This document shows, one piece after another, positions 33,922 to 47,005 of a stretch of DNA of 64,000 nt (position 1 is its first letter; every line of letters starts with the position of its first letter). The notes beneath the pieces were generated by a model. That model was not told the DNA's origin. It worked only from the letters and a program-made list of their open reading frames with translations, and made no database searches. The stretch is from the NCBI GenBank assembly GCA_019787685.1, contig JAHNUO010000003.1, positions 868,001-932,000 of the forward strand, read 5' to 3'. Source of the stretch: Chiua virens (lineage: Eukaryota > Basidiomycota > Agaricomycetes > Boletales > Boletaceae). The position numbers and the translations under genes are program-made.

Positions 33922-34626
33922 TGTGGATACGAGGAGATGTTGAGAGAGCAAGTCAGAGAGGGGGTTATTTATGCGGATATGATCCGTGCGTTTCGGAGAT
34001 GACCCTGGCGGGAAAACTCACTCGGAAATATTGTGACAATGGTGGTCGACGGGCAATGTTACTGTACCGTTTTATACCCCCCATAGTGAGACAACACCGT
34101 AGACAGTATCCCATCCCATCCGAGTTCCTCCGCCGCGACGAGTCTTCCCGCTCGCTGCCTATCGACGCCCTTTCAGCGTTGCACTTCACTCCTTCAGGTA
34201 CCTCTATCCCCGAAGCGATTCGGATGTCACGACCCCTTCCGGTTCGCTCCGAGCTCCGATGGCAGTAAAGTATCACAGGATCGACTCTATATTCGGGTTG
34301 CCGTACAAGGATTATGGAGGAGTGTGGTCACTGTTCTGTCCGATTATTCCACGCGTTGCCATCCACACAGTATCCGGCGTTTATTTTCGGTCCTTCCGAA
34401 CGACGACGGCCACGCGATTATCTGATTTGTGCCACCGCATGTTACCCTAACCCGGATGGATGTTCTCGGAGCCTTGCAATCCGAACTCGGCGATAATCAT
34501 CACTGTTCTGAAACATAGAATACCAATAAGGTACAGGTATAAAGAAGACTCAAAAGAGTGCTATGCGAGAGCAATTAAACGAGGGTGAATCGACGAGAAG
34601 ACACATAGTCCATGACACAGCAGCTC
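33922..34626. promoter_or_regulatory. PCK1 upstream region and 3' end of the DUF3712 gene
   Basis: About 700 bp that should hold the PCK1 promoter. 34075-34085 has a C-rich run (tataccccccat, with a TATA-like element) about 150 bp before the PCK1 ATG. C-rich runs of this type resemble stress-response elements of fungal promoters, but this is suggestive only. No gene seen. Confidence 0.35.
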
Positions 34627-37600
34627 TTACAGCAAGCCACTTGTCAAATTTCCAATACTGACGGACGATGAGGTGGCATGCGTCGGCAATGGTAACGAGC
34701 CCACTAGCGATGTCACAGCAGACGGCAAAGCGGTTATCTTACTAGTGCTGGGAAGAGAAGCCGAAGCAGTTATCGACTGAAGTGCCGAAGATAGATCCCC
34801 AAGGGAGAGAAGACCGAGGTTGTAATCCGCCAAAACATGATTCTGGTTAACGTGCAACCATGGAATTTGGTATCCATTCTGGCCGATCCTGGATGTTTTT
34901 TGCGACGTGAATATCGTGAAGAAGCGTCCAACAACACCAACGTACCGTGCGGTCGCGACAGATTGAACATCCATGTATCCCAATGGAATAATTCCAAGAG
35001 ATGCTGCCGCTCCTTGGGTAAGTACCACGTTTGAGAATGTACCGCTGTTCTTTGTCTGACCCGGCGGGATCACGAAGTTGCTAAATGCCTTGTCAAAGTG
35101 GGCATAGATCTCCCCATCAACGAGACCATCCGCTTGCACAAATTCAATAACAAGGTCAGCTCCCAAGGGATTGTATATCTGATTCCCACGGCGATCAGTG
35201 GCTCGCACACTCCAGTTGCAGTGAATGGGTTCTCACATCGAAGCTTAGCTCGACCTCGTTTGTCAACAGGGTGGTCACCGAGATGGTAGCATACAAGTGA
35301 GTAATAATAGGCGGCACATTCAATCCTCGAGGGAAGCATCAGTCGAAACGTACAGCTCATCGGCCGATGTACTCACCAGTCACACTAGTCTGCAGGGTCA
35401 CTCCCTCAAGGGCGGGTTCCAGTGAGCTAAATGGGGAGCTGGCACTGTCTCCCTTCACAGTCAGGGGAAGATCTTCCCCAGATTGTACAAAGGTTGTCAA
35501 GAATGATTCAGCAACCGTGTCATTCGCATCCGCGGGTTCATAATGGAACTCCCCGGGCATTGTATTCTCTCCGGGAACCAGATCGAACGTCTGAGCGCAT
35601 CAATAATCAGTGCTTGGCATAAAGTATTGACTCACATCAAACGCGGCGCGCCCGACCATCACATTTTCATAATACACGGGCAGGGCGATATCCACCGTCG
35701 AAAGCGAGACATTAGATGGGTTGTTCATTATCGCCGTGAGTGGGGAAATGATGTACTGATCCCCATTCGTTCCGCCGCTACCCGTAATGCTCACATTCTT
35801 TATCGCAGCTGTACCTCCGAAAGAATTGATCCCTTATTGAGCCCAATTAATAACTGGCCGCAGCTGTCGACAGATTGGCCTACCTTGCAGGGTGGAGCTG
35901 ACATCGAACGGAATCCCTGGGATAGGTATATCACCAATCGATGTCTTGGCTGTAACGTCAGCAGTTCCACTGAGATCGAAAGTCGCCGAGCCTTTATCCG
36001 TGACCTCGGCAAACATCGCCTCAAATGCGGCATCATTGAGGGACACGAGAGGAACATTATTGAAGCTAATGGGAAGAGATGCAAGGTTTCCCGTGGAAAC
36101 GCCACCGACGGTATCAGATGGTGGGAGCGCTAGCTGAATTCGTTGTCAGCCATGTCATCACTAGGAATGCTGCCGTACTGACAGATGCAGCAGATACACC
36201 TCCTGCAGCGAGAGTCATGTTGACCGCAGACTCGATGACCTGGAGCGAAAAACCGAATGGATTCTTGTACTCTGCAACAGTGTGTTTTGAGGTTGACAAT
36301 GGAGCGAACGCCTCCTGTTGATTTTCCATTGTTAGACTAAGGTCCACCAATGTAATCGATCGAATAATCTAACAAAGGGGTAAACACCGAGGGAAACCAC
36401 TTTCTCACTAAGGCACTTGCATTAAATTTTTGACCAGGAAGTGTGACCGCAAGAGTGAGGGTCTTGAACGCATCGCTCAACCAGTTGACGGGTGAACTTG
36501 TTCCCGTCGGTTGAACAGACTCTCCGACGACGCTCAATGTAATGTTGTCCGCTGCGAGATACTCTGAGAACAGCTGCCCAATTACACTCAGACTATTACC
36601 ACTCTGAGGGATCATTCGACCCGTCAGGTGGGTAGTCACTTGCCCTTCTGGAGGCAATACAAGGTCTGCGGCAGTCAATGCTAAAAAAAGCCCTCGTATT
36701 GGAACAGGTATGAAAGTCAGAAAAGAGAAACCCACGTCCAACCAGGGTGTTGTCAAAGTACGCTTGGAATGTGACAGTGCCCATATCAATGCCGAGCTCT
36801 GGAATGGGCAAGTCAAACAAAGATACGAGAATTCGGTGCTTCGAAACGTACGAGCAGGTGACGGGATGCGCGAATCAGTACTAATTGTGATGCCTCCCGC
36901 TGGATCATCTGACGGAAGCTGGAAATTACTGATTGTTACCCCAGGCAAGTTGTTGAAGGCCTTCAACGTGATGGTCTTCGTCAAGGACACATTGTCAAAG
37001 ATTGTGCCAAGGGCAGTCACCCGCAGGTTAGATGTGGAGATGGTCCATTCAAAGCTTGGGTTGTGGAGCAAATAGGTGGCAAATGAGGTGAATCTGCAAG
37101 AGAAGGCTGAGCATGGAGAACGCAGACGTACTAGGGAGGTGACCTACTGAGTCTGATCAGTGATGACCAAGGTTCCCTGAGTAGCATAATTTGGGACACC
37201 CGTATTGGCGGCAGCACAAACTATGAACCAGATCCCAATGAAGTCCGACTTGGGATATAGGCGACAACTCACCAGGAGGGAGCGAAATGGTTGCAATATC
37301 ATTGCCTCGCCAGTTTACACTAAAGTGATCATCAGTCGGGTACTCGTAGTATATGCCCTGCACATACGTGACCGGATCAACAAATTCAATCAACGCGTCA
37401 AGTGGTCCCACATTCGTCAGAGAACCTTTGAGAGCCATGTCAAAGCCGTTGTTCGAAATGTTCCTATGACGCAATAAGCGATCGTGCAACTAACCGTAGA
37501 AAGGTGACATACGTGATGTTAGCCTCAGAGAAAGCGAGGACAGCGCCGTTCACCAGATCTTGTGCTATTGGCGCAGCAACGGCTCCAATAAGATATAGTA

Positions 37601-40600
37601 CAGTCCTGTCAGTCTGTGGAGCATCGACATCAGTATATGTTACCCAGAAAGGCGATTTCTCATACGATAGCTGTCACGCCCTTCTGCATAAAAGACAGAA
37701 CCGTTGCATCTACGACGAAAATGTAAGAATCCAAAGAAGTGGTCGAGTAAATGGTTTACAATCGTCCAGTGCCAGCGAGGAATCAATTGCCAGATCAACT
37801 TGGAGGTCCTTCAGGGCATTGAGGATGGCATCATCGAAATCGAATTGATTCCCGCTATATAAAAGGGATAAGTAAGCCCTAATATGATAATTTTGTGCCT
37901 ACCTAACACAAGTGGGGGCACTGGTGTCAACAGAAGCATTGACCTACAATGAAAGAATATCAGCGGGCATAAAACTAGAACTAGCAAGGTACGCACGGGC
38001 GGATGGAAATTAGGATTATTTAAAACTAGCTGGAATAACTGCGTTAGGGGTCCAAGATCCACACCGTGTTCTTGTGCTGACATGGTAATCAATTCGATGA
38101 TCATCGCCGGATCCAGGTTGAAATTGAAAGGAAGAGCTGGCGATGTGACGTTGGTGTGACCGCTGGCGTGAATCGGATTCGAAGACAGGTCGACGTTGTT
38201 GATAGTGCCAACGGTCAAGTTTTGGAAGGTGGCCGTAGCCGTGACCTTGAGTAGGTTGATGCTCGCTGTGAAGGGATTCGCGAGGCTGAAAGAACTAGAG
38301 GCGACTCCCGTCTTTACAATATCGGTGGGGAATTCCAGAGTCGCGGTACTGATCAAGTTCTGATGCAACGCAGGAATGATGACAGGCGAGAGTTTGATCC
38401 GCGAGAGCGCAAGCTGTAGAGACTCGATCGGAGTAGAACTAGTTGTACCGAGGATAACCGTGCTGGAATTGATTCCTTGAAGATAATTCTCCAACATCGT
38501 CTGACCTGCAGCAATTTCGAAACTGCCTTGCGGAGAATATAGCACGTCTAGGTTACGTGTTCCATGAGTGATGAGGCTTTAATCCAACAGAATGTCCTCA
38601 CCCGTTGGGTAATCAACGGATCCAGGCTGTATGACCATGTTACTCTATACGAAAGGAATCAGAACAAATGACATCGTTACACGTCGCATGCCCCTTACCA
38701 AATCAGCAGACCCAATTGTTTCATCCCTGATTATACGGTGAATCGTAACTCGAAAGAAAGAGGCAGAATGCACTCACTCGAATTGCAAGGTGAAAGAAAC
38801 GTCACCAGTGCCTGAAATTAAGGTAAATGGCTACTCGGACAACACGCATGAAACTTTACCGATTGTCAAATTACTGGACGAGGGAACAGTCAGTGGGGTA
38901 CAGCGTACAACACGTCGGGCACTCACCTTGGGTTATACAGGTTCGTGTTGACTGTGATCAGGAGGTAATCAGGATACCCATGGTTGACGTCTAGATTGGC
39001 CACAGTAGCAGGTTTAGCCACAAGACCTTGCAGACCAGCAATGGACGATTCGACGGAGAAGTCGATGTCTGATAACGACAATACCCCAACGGCAGTGGAA
39101 GCAGCCGTGTTGGCGGCTCCAGACAAGGAAAGCGTTATTTCATTCCCGAGGGTAGTCGCAGCAACGAAATTATCGAAAACGGAGTGCTGATTCGCGAAAA
39201 CGGCAAAAGGTACATCTGAAAATGTCAGATGGATAATGCGAGCCTGTACATCGGTTGTACTGGGTGCTTCCGGAATGTCGAGTTCAGCAAAGGACTGTCC
39301 ATTGAAGCCCACCGTGATATTTTGGGACAAGGATGTAATATCGATAGGAAATGCGAATGGGAGAGTGAATGCGGCGGTAGTCGCACTGCTACTCGACATC
39401 GGGTCGTATGCTGTAGCTTGTGTGAACAGTAACTCCATTTGCTCCAAGGCGATCGACTGAATGATGTTGAGCTTTCCCTGGTTAGGCAATGAAGTTTTAA
39501 CTTGGAGGGTTTGTATCCCTTCATTGAGCCATGTGACCTGGATAGACCTTAGCGACATGCTGAGTGCCATCGCTATCAAACTTACATCTGAAGGACCAGC
39601 ACTTGCTCCCTGGACAGTAACTTGGCTATCCTTTCCTTGAATGAAGTTGTTGAAAATCCCCGATACAACAGCCAAACCTTCAGCGGTGTTCTGTGGGATG
39701 AGCCGACCAGCAAGAGGCAGGGGGGATGTGGACTGGGGGGCGAGCATAACAGCCGAAGATGATGATACAGGGGCAATCTCGATACCGCTGGCATAGGTAT
39801 TGAAGGCGATGGAGCTTAACTCGATACCAACTTGCGAAGGCTATGGGAGCTACGGTTAGCTGTACACAGATGGTGCCAATGACCAGCATCAACTCACATT
39901 TGTCACGGTGGATTGAATTGCCAGGTGAATACCGCCCGACGGGTCATTGGCGGGTAAGTCGAACGAATTAATTGTGACACCATTCTTCAATCCATTGAAT
40001 CCCTTGAGAGTAACCACCTTGGATGGTAGTGAAATTCCTGGAACCTGGATGCCTGCAACAACGTTGAATGACGGCAATCTTTAACGTTACAACATCTTGG
40101 AAAGGCATACCAAGTGCACTAACTGTTCAAATTGAGTGTCCACCCACATGCGCAAACAATCGACTCTTACCAGTGAGATTCTCTCCAGTAATTTCCCATT
40201 GGAACGACTCGTCATTGAGCAACACCTTGGTGAAAGCCGCAAGCACGTCGACATTCGCCACTTCAAAGGTAGTCTGGACGCTTAGTGTAGCCCCAACATC
40301 ACCCACAACATTGACATCATCCATGTGCATCGTTCCAAGGGCCAGACCATTCCAAGAAACGGCCAAACCATTACCAAAGGAGATGGTAGCATCAACTAAG
40401 AAAAATGTCAGTGCCTTCGCGTAGATAATGCGAAAGTCTCACAGGGTCCTGCATTAGTGATGCTTCCGGTTAGTCGAGTCCCTGGCGGTAATTTAGTTAA
40501 TTCATAGGGCCTAGATCGTGGTAAAGCCTTAATTAAGCACCGAATGACGTTTCCTGGGGATTCGTTATGACAACAGTGTCGACGCTAGCGAGCAATAGTA

Positions 40601-43600
40601 AGTTGATGTAATGAAGCTGTGATGATCGTAATGCGTACCCAAGCACAGATCCCGATACAATTTTCTGCACAATGGGCTGCTGCCAAGACAGGGAGTATTA
40701 GGTTCAGGCTACTGTCAGTCGCAATGGGCACACTTGATTGAGTGTAATTCAGAGTTGTTGCATAATCGCCTAGACTCGAGGGTCAGGAATTTCAGGTCTA
40801 AACGACAACGTTAACGTACCGATAGTAAGGTCCGCAGACAACTGGACATCAGTACGCAGCTGCTTAAATCCCGTGTCGACAAAGGAACGCAGGTTAAAGC
40901 CACTGTTGGAATTCGCTCAGCGCAAGAAATCAAATCATTGAATGATCGTACGTATAGATATTGCTCCTACGATTGACTGGAGTCGAGTCCGCCTTCGTGG
41001 ATGGTACATAAGAATACCCGCCCAAAGTCATGATGCCGTCCAAAGGTGCTGGATCAAGTCCTGCCTGCACGGCGAGAACACGAGTGAGGGTGAACAAAGT
41101 CGGAGGGTCAAAATTCATGTTGAGGTCCAGAGGCGGAGATTCCGTCGTCGCCTTTCCAGCAGCGGAGAAGTTTGTGGTCATCTGAATGACACCAAGCGCG
41201 AGTCCGTGAGACTTGATAGAGGAGGTGACCTGGGTGATCTCAAAGCCCGCCGTGAATGGGTTAACAAGGTTCACGGTAACCTGGCTGATATTGTTCTGGT
41301 GGAAAGTTGTTGGGAGTACTAAAGGATCATCAGAAACCAACAAGATAGACTCTGATAGAGTCCGCTAGGACCCACTTTTTAATGCACCACTAGACAGAAG
41401 ACTCGAATTCAACCCAGGTAAGGTTGCAGTGACGTTCAAGCTTTCGAAAGCTGGCAATAAAGAGGCAACCTGCGTACTGCCACTGAATCCAACAATTTCG
41501 AGCTCGACATCTACAATAATGTTGAGTTGAAGTCCAATAGATAAAAGAATCCCTGACCAGTGCCGCCAATAAAATCATTGAGGGTCTCCATCCCTTCAGG
41601 ACTGTTATTCGGCTGAAGAATAATATCATCATAAGTGTAGACACGTACGAAGCTAACGAAGTAAGTCACCTCAAAATCCGACGTCGATGTCAATGAATTG
41701 TTCCCCATATACAGCGTCAGATTAGGCATTAGTGCGGTACCAAGAACAGCGCCGCCTTTCTGTAGTTGAAGGGCTGACAGGACATGTCAAACTAACAGTC
41801 CCACAATGATATCTAGGAGATCTCACTCAGATCGCCGGTGGCCAACTGGAGACTCGACGGGTTGACAATGGAGACTATGAGAAAAAGTGAACATAATTTA
41901 TGGACTGCATTTGCGTTACCAACCGACGATGCCAAGATTCAAGGCTTGCTGAGTACCACCTAACACGTCTACGGACTCAATGGTAGTAAGTCCTTTCAAT
42001 CCTTGTAGACCGGTCAGACTCGTAGTCACATTGACTTGAATTGGGTCAAGCGTGATTTGACCAATACTCGTGTTTGCTACAGCGGTTGAGTTGCCTACCA
42101 TTAAGAACTCGGTGGTCTGCGAGTCCGTAAGTTCGATGTCTTAAGAGGAATGATATCATAAGCGAGCTACTAAGCATATGCGATTGGGCTCACTGAATGC
42201 AGCAAAAGATCCGTGTTCTACGTCCGTCGTGTTGAGGAACCCATCCGAAATGGTGATGTTAATTTTGCCCTCAGTATCCGTTGGTCCCAGTACTCTGACG
42301 GATGAGGTGGAAGCACCGAGTGGCTAGACCAAAAGTCAGTAAGATGGTGATAAACACAAATACGGGTTCAATGCACTGTAGACAGCCCGGCAACGATCGA
42401 ACCATTCTTCATGATGTTGAACCGGTTCTGGATTGCGGAAATCGCCACACTGAACCCAAATGGAAGCTCTATTTTCCAACTCTTAGTTAGCTCTAACTCG
42501 GAGATAAAGTTGTTTCTTACCCATAGAAGCTTGGACCGAATTGCTATCGGCCCGAGGATTCCAGGCAGTCTCTGGTGTAAAGGTGAGCGCTAGACTGCCA
42601 ATATCGATGGATCGGATTGGATTGATCGGCGCCGCAGACTGGAATGGGACAGTTAGCGTGAGGCTTTGGATTCCCTGTGTGAGCCAAGATATAGTGGTCC
42701 CATCTGATTGCGTTGTAGATTTTCCAGTCGCAAGGACAGGCGAACTCTGGTGGTTGAGGAAATTGGTAAACAGATGGGACACCGCGGCAAGGTTTGACGA
42801 CGTGCTCTGAGGAACAAGGACACCACTGAGCGTGATATTATTCTTTCCAGGGGACTGGTGAAGGGTATAAGTGTCCATTCTGACTCAAAGAGAATCGAGA
42901 ATACCAAATTGGTATTTGGCCCACTACCAGTGCCCAAGTAAACGTCTTGGTAGGAGAGATCAAAAACAACTGTCCCAAGATCGAGGGCGAACGGGCTGAA
43001 AAATACTTGAGTAGCAGCTTTGGCGGGATCAATACTGAACCGACCTCGGGTTGTTGAGTTGTGTAATTGTTACAAAGTCGATACCACCGGTGGGATTGTC
43101 ACTAGGCAACTGTAACTCCTCCAACTGAACGTTTCCGGCGAAATTATTGGTGCCTGAATTCAATGAGAAGTGGAAGGGAGCCACAAGAATGCAACTCACC
43201 GTTGATCGTGACATACTTATTGAAAGATATACCATGGGCAGTCGGGAATTTCTCTGCCTGGACGGAGAGACCGTAATTTTCAAGTTGCCAGGTAAAGTTC
43301 TGGGAGGTGATCATGGCAGCAGTGAAACGACCGAAGGCATTTTGATCCGTGATATAGAAGGTCGTCGTATCGTTTATTGTAGCACGTCCATTCTTAGCAG
43401 ACAGGGCGGCAAGCTGCATATATCCGAGGGAAACCTTTGAAGAGCCATCGATCCAACTGACGTTTACAGGAGTTGGGAAAGAAATGACGGCTGAAAATAT
43501 GCCAGTATGGAAAACCTCACGGAACATGTCAGCCGAAGACTGATCATGAAACATCTAGAATTAGAATTACGTACAGTGCCTTGCATAAGTAACTGGAAAC

Positions 43601-44152
43601 TTCAAACCGAGGGAATAAGGCGGATGTACGGAAGAGCCGAGAAGTGACTTACGAGGTGTTGGAAGGACTAGTTATGGCAGCTGTCGTGATGTCGAGCGTA
43701 GTTTTATTGACGACATCTTGCACGATGGCCTTGACGACTGGGAACAGCGTGATGAAGAGCAAGGCAATACCAAGAAGGGACAGGATGATGTTGGTGATGA
43801 TGAACCAGCGACGTTTATACAAGGGAAGTTTCAGAGGAGCAACGGTGGCCGGAGGAGGGCCAGCCTGTGAGGGCTGCTCTGGTTGAGTGGATTCGGTGAT
43901 GTGGGTCACGGGGACGCCAGCAAGAGCGGTAGTAGCATTAAAGGAGTGGTTGACCGAGTCAGTAAAAGGATTTGCATCATTATCGACAACATCTGCCGGA
44001 GGGACAGCATTTCCTGGAATAAAGGGTAAACAGACACGAAAAAAAGGAGAAAAACGCGGCAAACCAGCGAGCGACGCGTTTGAACAGGACGCGATGGATT
44101 GGTCCTCGTTGTGCGCGAAGGCAGCGGACCTGGGGGAGGGGGCTTGCTCCAT
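34627..44152 (-). CDS. Giant DUF3712 (Tag1-like) single-span membrane protein
   Basis: One long multi-exon gene read from 44152 to 34627. The N-terminus (MEQAPSPRSAAFAHNEDQS) is followed, after one intron, by a cytosolic Pro-rich region and KLPLYKRRWFII then a hydrophobic helix (TNIILSLLGIALLFITLF): a single type II anchor. The rest is a long lumenal or extracellular part built from repeated beta-rich DUF3712/LEA-2-like units. The diagnostic motif recurs as LPSDNPTGGIDFVTITQLNN (about 43100), LPANDPSGGIHLAIQSTV (about 39940) and LPSDDPAGGITISTDSRIPS (about 36900). Many units also carry GxVNNVDLS- or LTLxGLQGLKG-like segments. It ends SVSIGNLTSGLL. More than 20 small introns are likely; I did not fix each one. 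Yeast Tag1 is a vacuolar membrane protein needed to stop autophagy, and the large fungal versions may share that location. It could be two genes, but only one anchor helix is seen. Confidence 0.78.
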
Positions 44153-45004
44153 GTGGAGAGAAGAAAAGAGCGTCTGAGTCGGGGCGGACTAGATTTGAAA
44201 ATAAGACATTTATGCAAGTCGCGTCGGGAACTTTTTCGGGGAAAGAGAAGACGATCCTGGATCATGCGGTAGGAAATGAACGTGACCCTCGATGACGTAC
44301 AACCAGATCTCTAAGATGTCACAGTGCTGCACATGGATCCACTCCGCGGAACAAATAAACACTGGCAGTGCCATCTCTAAGATTGTGTTACCAGTCTAAG
44401 TGGTCGCCAAAAAGAGACGGACTTGCCTTTGACGAGCGGAATGATTTGGACGCCGACTTGGCATGCGCCACTAGGTCGCGGTTGGATCGGACTTGCCCGA
44501 TCAACATCCAGAACCAATCAGTGCGGACCGGTCGACAACTACTACGTAGTGCTCTCTCTTCTTCATATGATAACCCTCGAATGGGTCTTCCCAATTACCT
44601 GAGGATATATTGAGATCAATCCATAACTACATAGTATCATGCCATATGCATACATATGTGATCGGACGGGTCTTGCAGTTTCTCTTGTGCTCCATTATTA
44701 CGAGATATCTTCTTCACCAAACCTGGACAATTCAAGTACTCCGATCGCGACGCCATGCGGGGAGCGTTCCTCGAATTCCGCGTTTAATATTTCATTTTGA
44801 CAGGGACGTCCTGATGTACAGAGAAGAGAACCAAGGTAAGATAGCTTAGACTGAGATACAATATGGATGATAATCAGGTCTGGAAATGGAAAGGCATGGC
44901 CGCGGTGGGTGAACACAAGACAGTGGAAGAATAGATAGTCGCGTTGTGGGTGCATCTACTTGCCATAGTTCGCGGCGCTCAATGTCCCATTCGTACAGCT
45001 CTTC
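44153..45004. other. Intergenic region upstream of the DUF3712 gene
   Basis: About 850 bp containing the DUF3712 gene promoter and the 3' end of the next minus-strand gene. Only short frames without recognisable products occur. No repeat or RNA gene seen. Confidence 0.35.
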
Positions 45005-45982
45005 CTATTGCTCAGCGGCGGGTTTATCCTCGACGTCAACTTTTTTGGCTTCGGAGCCAGGAGCAGTCGCGGCTTCGTTCAAGCCATCGTTGGCCACGTG
45101 TTCCTCTGTTTCGGTCGGTTCTCCACTAGATACGACTCGAGCGGCACCAGTGTTGGTCGCTGACCCCGATGCCGAACCAGATGTGACTGTTTCTTCACTC
45201 GCAGTGGAGTCACGTCGCACGATGACTCCACGCGAGCGTGTCGTGCGGCGCTCACGTTTCTTCTCCTCAACGACATCACCCCGTCCCGCGTCAAGAGCGG
45301 GTGAAGCCCCCGTGTGTGCATTCGAAAGCGCGGGCGAACCTTCTTCCCTGCTTAAGCCACGTGCACCCGTAGCCCCTGAAGATCTTGGATTGCGCGACCG
45401 TTTGGCGGGGTATGTGGCATCCCCGTCTTCTGTCTCCCTGCGCTTGCGCTTTCCACCGGGACCTCCTCCGCGTCTACGTCGCGGACTTGACTTCTCTCTG
45501 ACCTCTGGTTCGAGTATAGGCGGAGTCACACCGAATGAGGGAGGTTGCGGCGGAGCAGGATCGTCTACATCACGGACTTTGGCCGCCGGTCGGCGTTGGC
45601 GGTTGGAGGAGCGACGCGTGGGATCGTCGAATACAGCCACCGGAGCGGGCAAGCCGAACGCTGTGGGGTCCAAATCTGGGAGTGATAATGCCAGGGTACC
45701 GAAGGGGTGATACAATGGCAGCAGAGGATTGGTCATATAATGACGACTTGGTTTATGCGTAATGGTGCTTCTTTGAGATAGCTCAGGGATTTGGGAGAGT
45801 TGAGTCGGAGGTGACGGTGGTAAGAGAAGTGTGGTGGCACTTTCTGAAGTAAATAGGGATGTCTCGAGGTGCAATACGGAGGTAGACTGAACCGGAGATT
45901 GGTAGGTGAGTGCAGGCTTTCTGCGAAGAGTGACTGTGCTGGCAACGGTGATTGCCCCGACGTGCGGGTTGGCGCTGGTCAT
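45005..45982 (-). CDS. Basic, low-complexity protein, probably nuclear (unknown)
   Basis: A single exon of 325 codons beginning MTSANPHVGAITVASTVTLR. The first third is Thr/Ser-rich and contains a short ordered-looking piece, NPLLPLYHPFGTLALSLPDL. The centre has strong basic clusters typical of nuclear localisation signals: RRSSNRQRRPAAK, SPRRRRGGGPGGKRKRRE and AKRSRNP, and later KKRERRTTRSR. The last 80 residues are Ser/Thr/Glu/Ala-rich and acidic (SEAKKVDVEDKPAAEQ). No domain is recognised. The open frame is far longer than expected by chance, and the layout of ordered start plus charged tail resembles small fungal chromatin-associated proteins, but that is only a guess. Confidence 0.68.
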   Translation of the reverse strand: MTSANPHVGAITVASTVTLRRKPALTYQSPVQSTSVLHLETSLFTSESATTLLLPPSPPTQLSQIPELSQRSTITHKPSRHYMTNPLLPLYHPFGTLALSLPDLDPTAFGLPAPVAVFDDPTRRSSNRQRRPAAKVRDVDDPAPPQPPSFGVTPPILEPEVREKSSPRRRRGGGPGGKRKRRETEDGDATYPAKRSRNPRSSGATGARGLSREEGSPALSNAHTGASPALDAGRGDVVEEKKRERRTTRSRGVIVRRDSTASEETVTSGSASGSATNTGAARVVSSGEPTETEEHVANDGLNEAATAPGSEAKKVDVEDKPAAEQ

Positions 45983-47005
45983 TGCAGGGTGATGCTATAT
46001 ATGAACTTCTCCAGAAGATAATAGTAAAATCCTACAAACTGGCTTCAGAAAAGGTGGGTTGTATAAGATCATATACATACCTATGAACAGAAAAGTATGT
46101 GCATTCCAGCCCAAGAAACCGAGAAGCGGAAATATACACGTAGTGCTCTGTAAAGCGGCGCGGCGCAAAAGTCGATCTATCAGTATAGACAAGATATATT
46201 GGATGGATCGTGGAAGCCCTGGGGCTAGAAACGTGGTGGTAGTTGTTCTGAGGCCGTTTAAGCGTGTCAAGGCATGAACAAGATGTGCTCAATACCTTCG
46301 AGAGGAGACCAATATTCGAAAGTCACGTGCATGTCATCACATGGATGGGAAAGTTTATCCGCATTCGGGTAAACTTACCCGCTTCCGAAGAGGCTATCGG
46401 ATCGGCTAATAGGTGTTTATGTTCAAGTTTTGCTACTACTAGTAACACGCCGGGATTCTAATACAACCAGAAGACAGTATGCACCAACTTCTGGAGACTC
46501 ATGCGTATCTTTCGAAACAGCAGAATTCACTTTACTACCTGTTTTAGGTAGTTTCTGATCACTCAGGCTCTAGCGCGTAATCAATGGTCCGCAAGGGCCG
46601 TGGTCACGGTCTACAGTATCGGTCTAGTGGATCACACTCGCGCCCCGGAAGCGCGGGATTCCGACGGCTATTTTACTAGAGATACCCCAATTCTGAATAT
46701 CGTCTTGCAATGTCAATATCTGCTACACAGCCTACACTCAATTTGCCCGTCAGGTACCGCCATGCACGAATTTCGTGTTGATGCATCCGCTGAGACGAAA
46801 CCATTCGTAATCTCCCGGTTTGTTAGCCGGGGGAATCCAACTCGGAGATATGATCGGCTGATCGATGAACCCGTATCTTGTGAGTTCATCATTACTTATA
46901 GACGCTACTTCACTTCGTTTCTCATGTCAAAGAATCTGTAAAAATAGACCGATATAATCGTGCTTCTGGTGGATTATCAGTATCTCCTGATTCCCTTCTC
47001 CGACC
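45983..47005. other. Intergenic, divergent promoters of the basic protein and GMC 1
   Basis: About 1 kb between genes reading away from each other. A 113-codon plus-strand frame (46600-46941) has no recognisable product. Nothing else seen. Confidence 0.35.

Noticed and set aside
45079..45710. 254-codon plus-strand frame at 44946-45710 opposite the basic protein
   Set aside because: Shadow frame; the minus frame is longer, starts with a Met in good position and shows ordered basic clusters.
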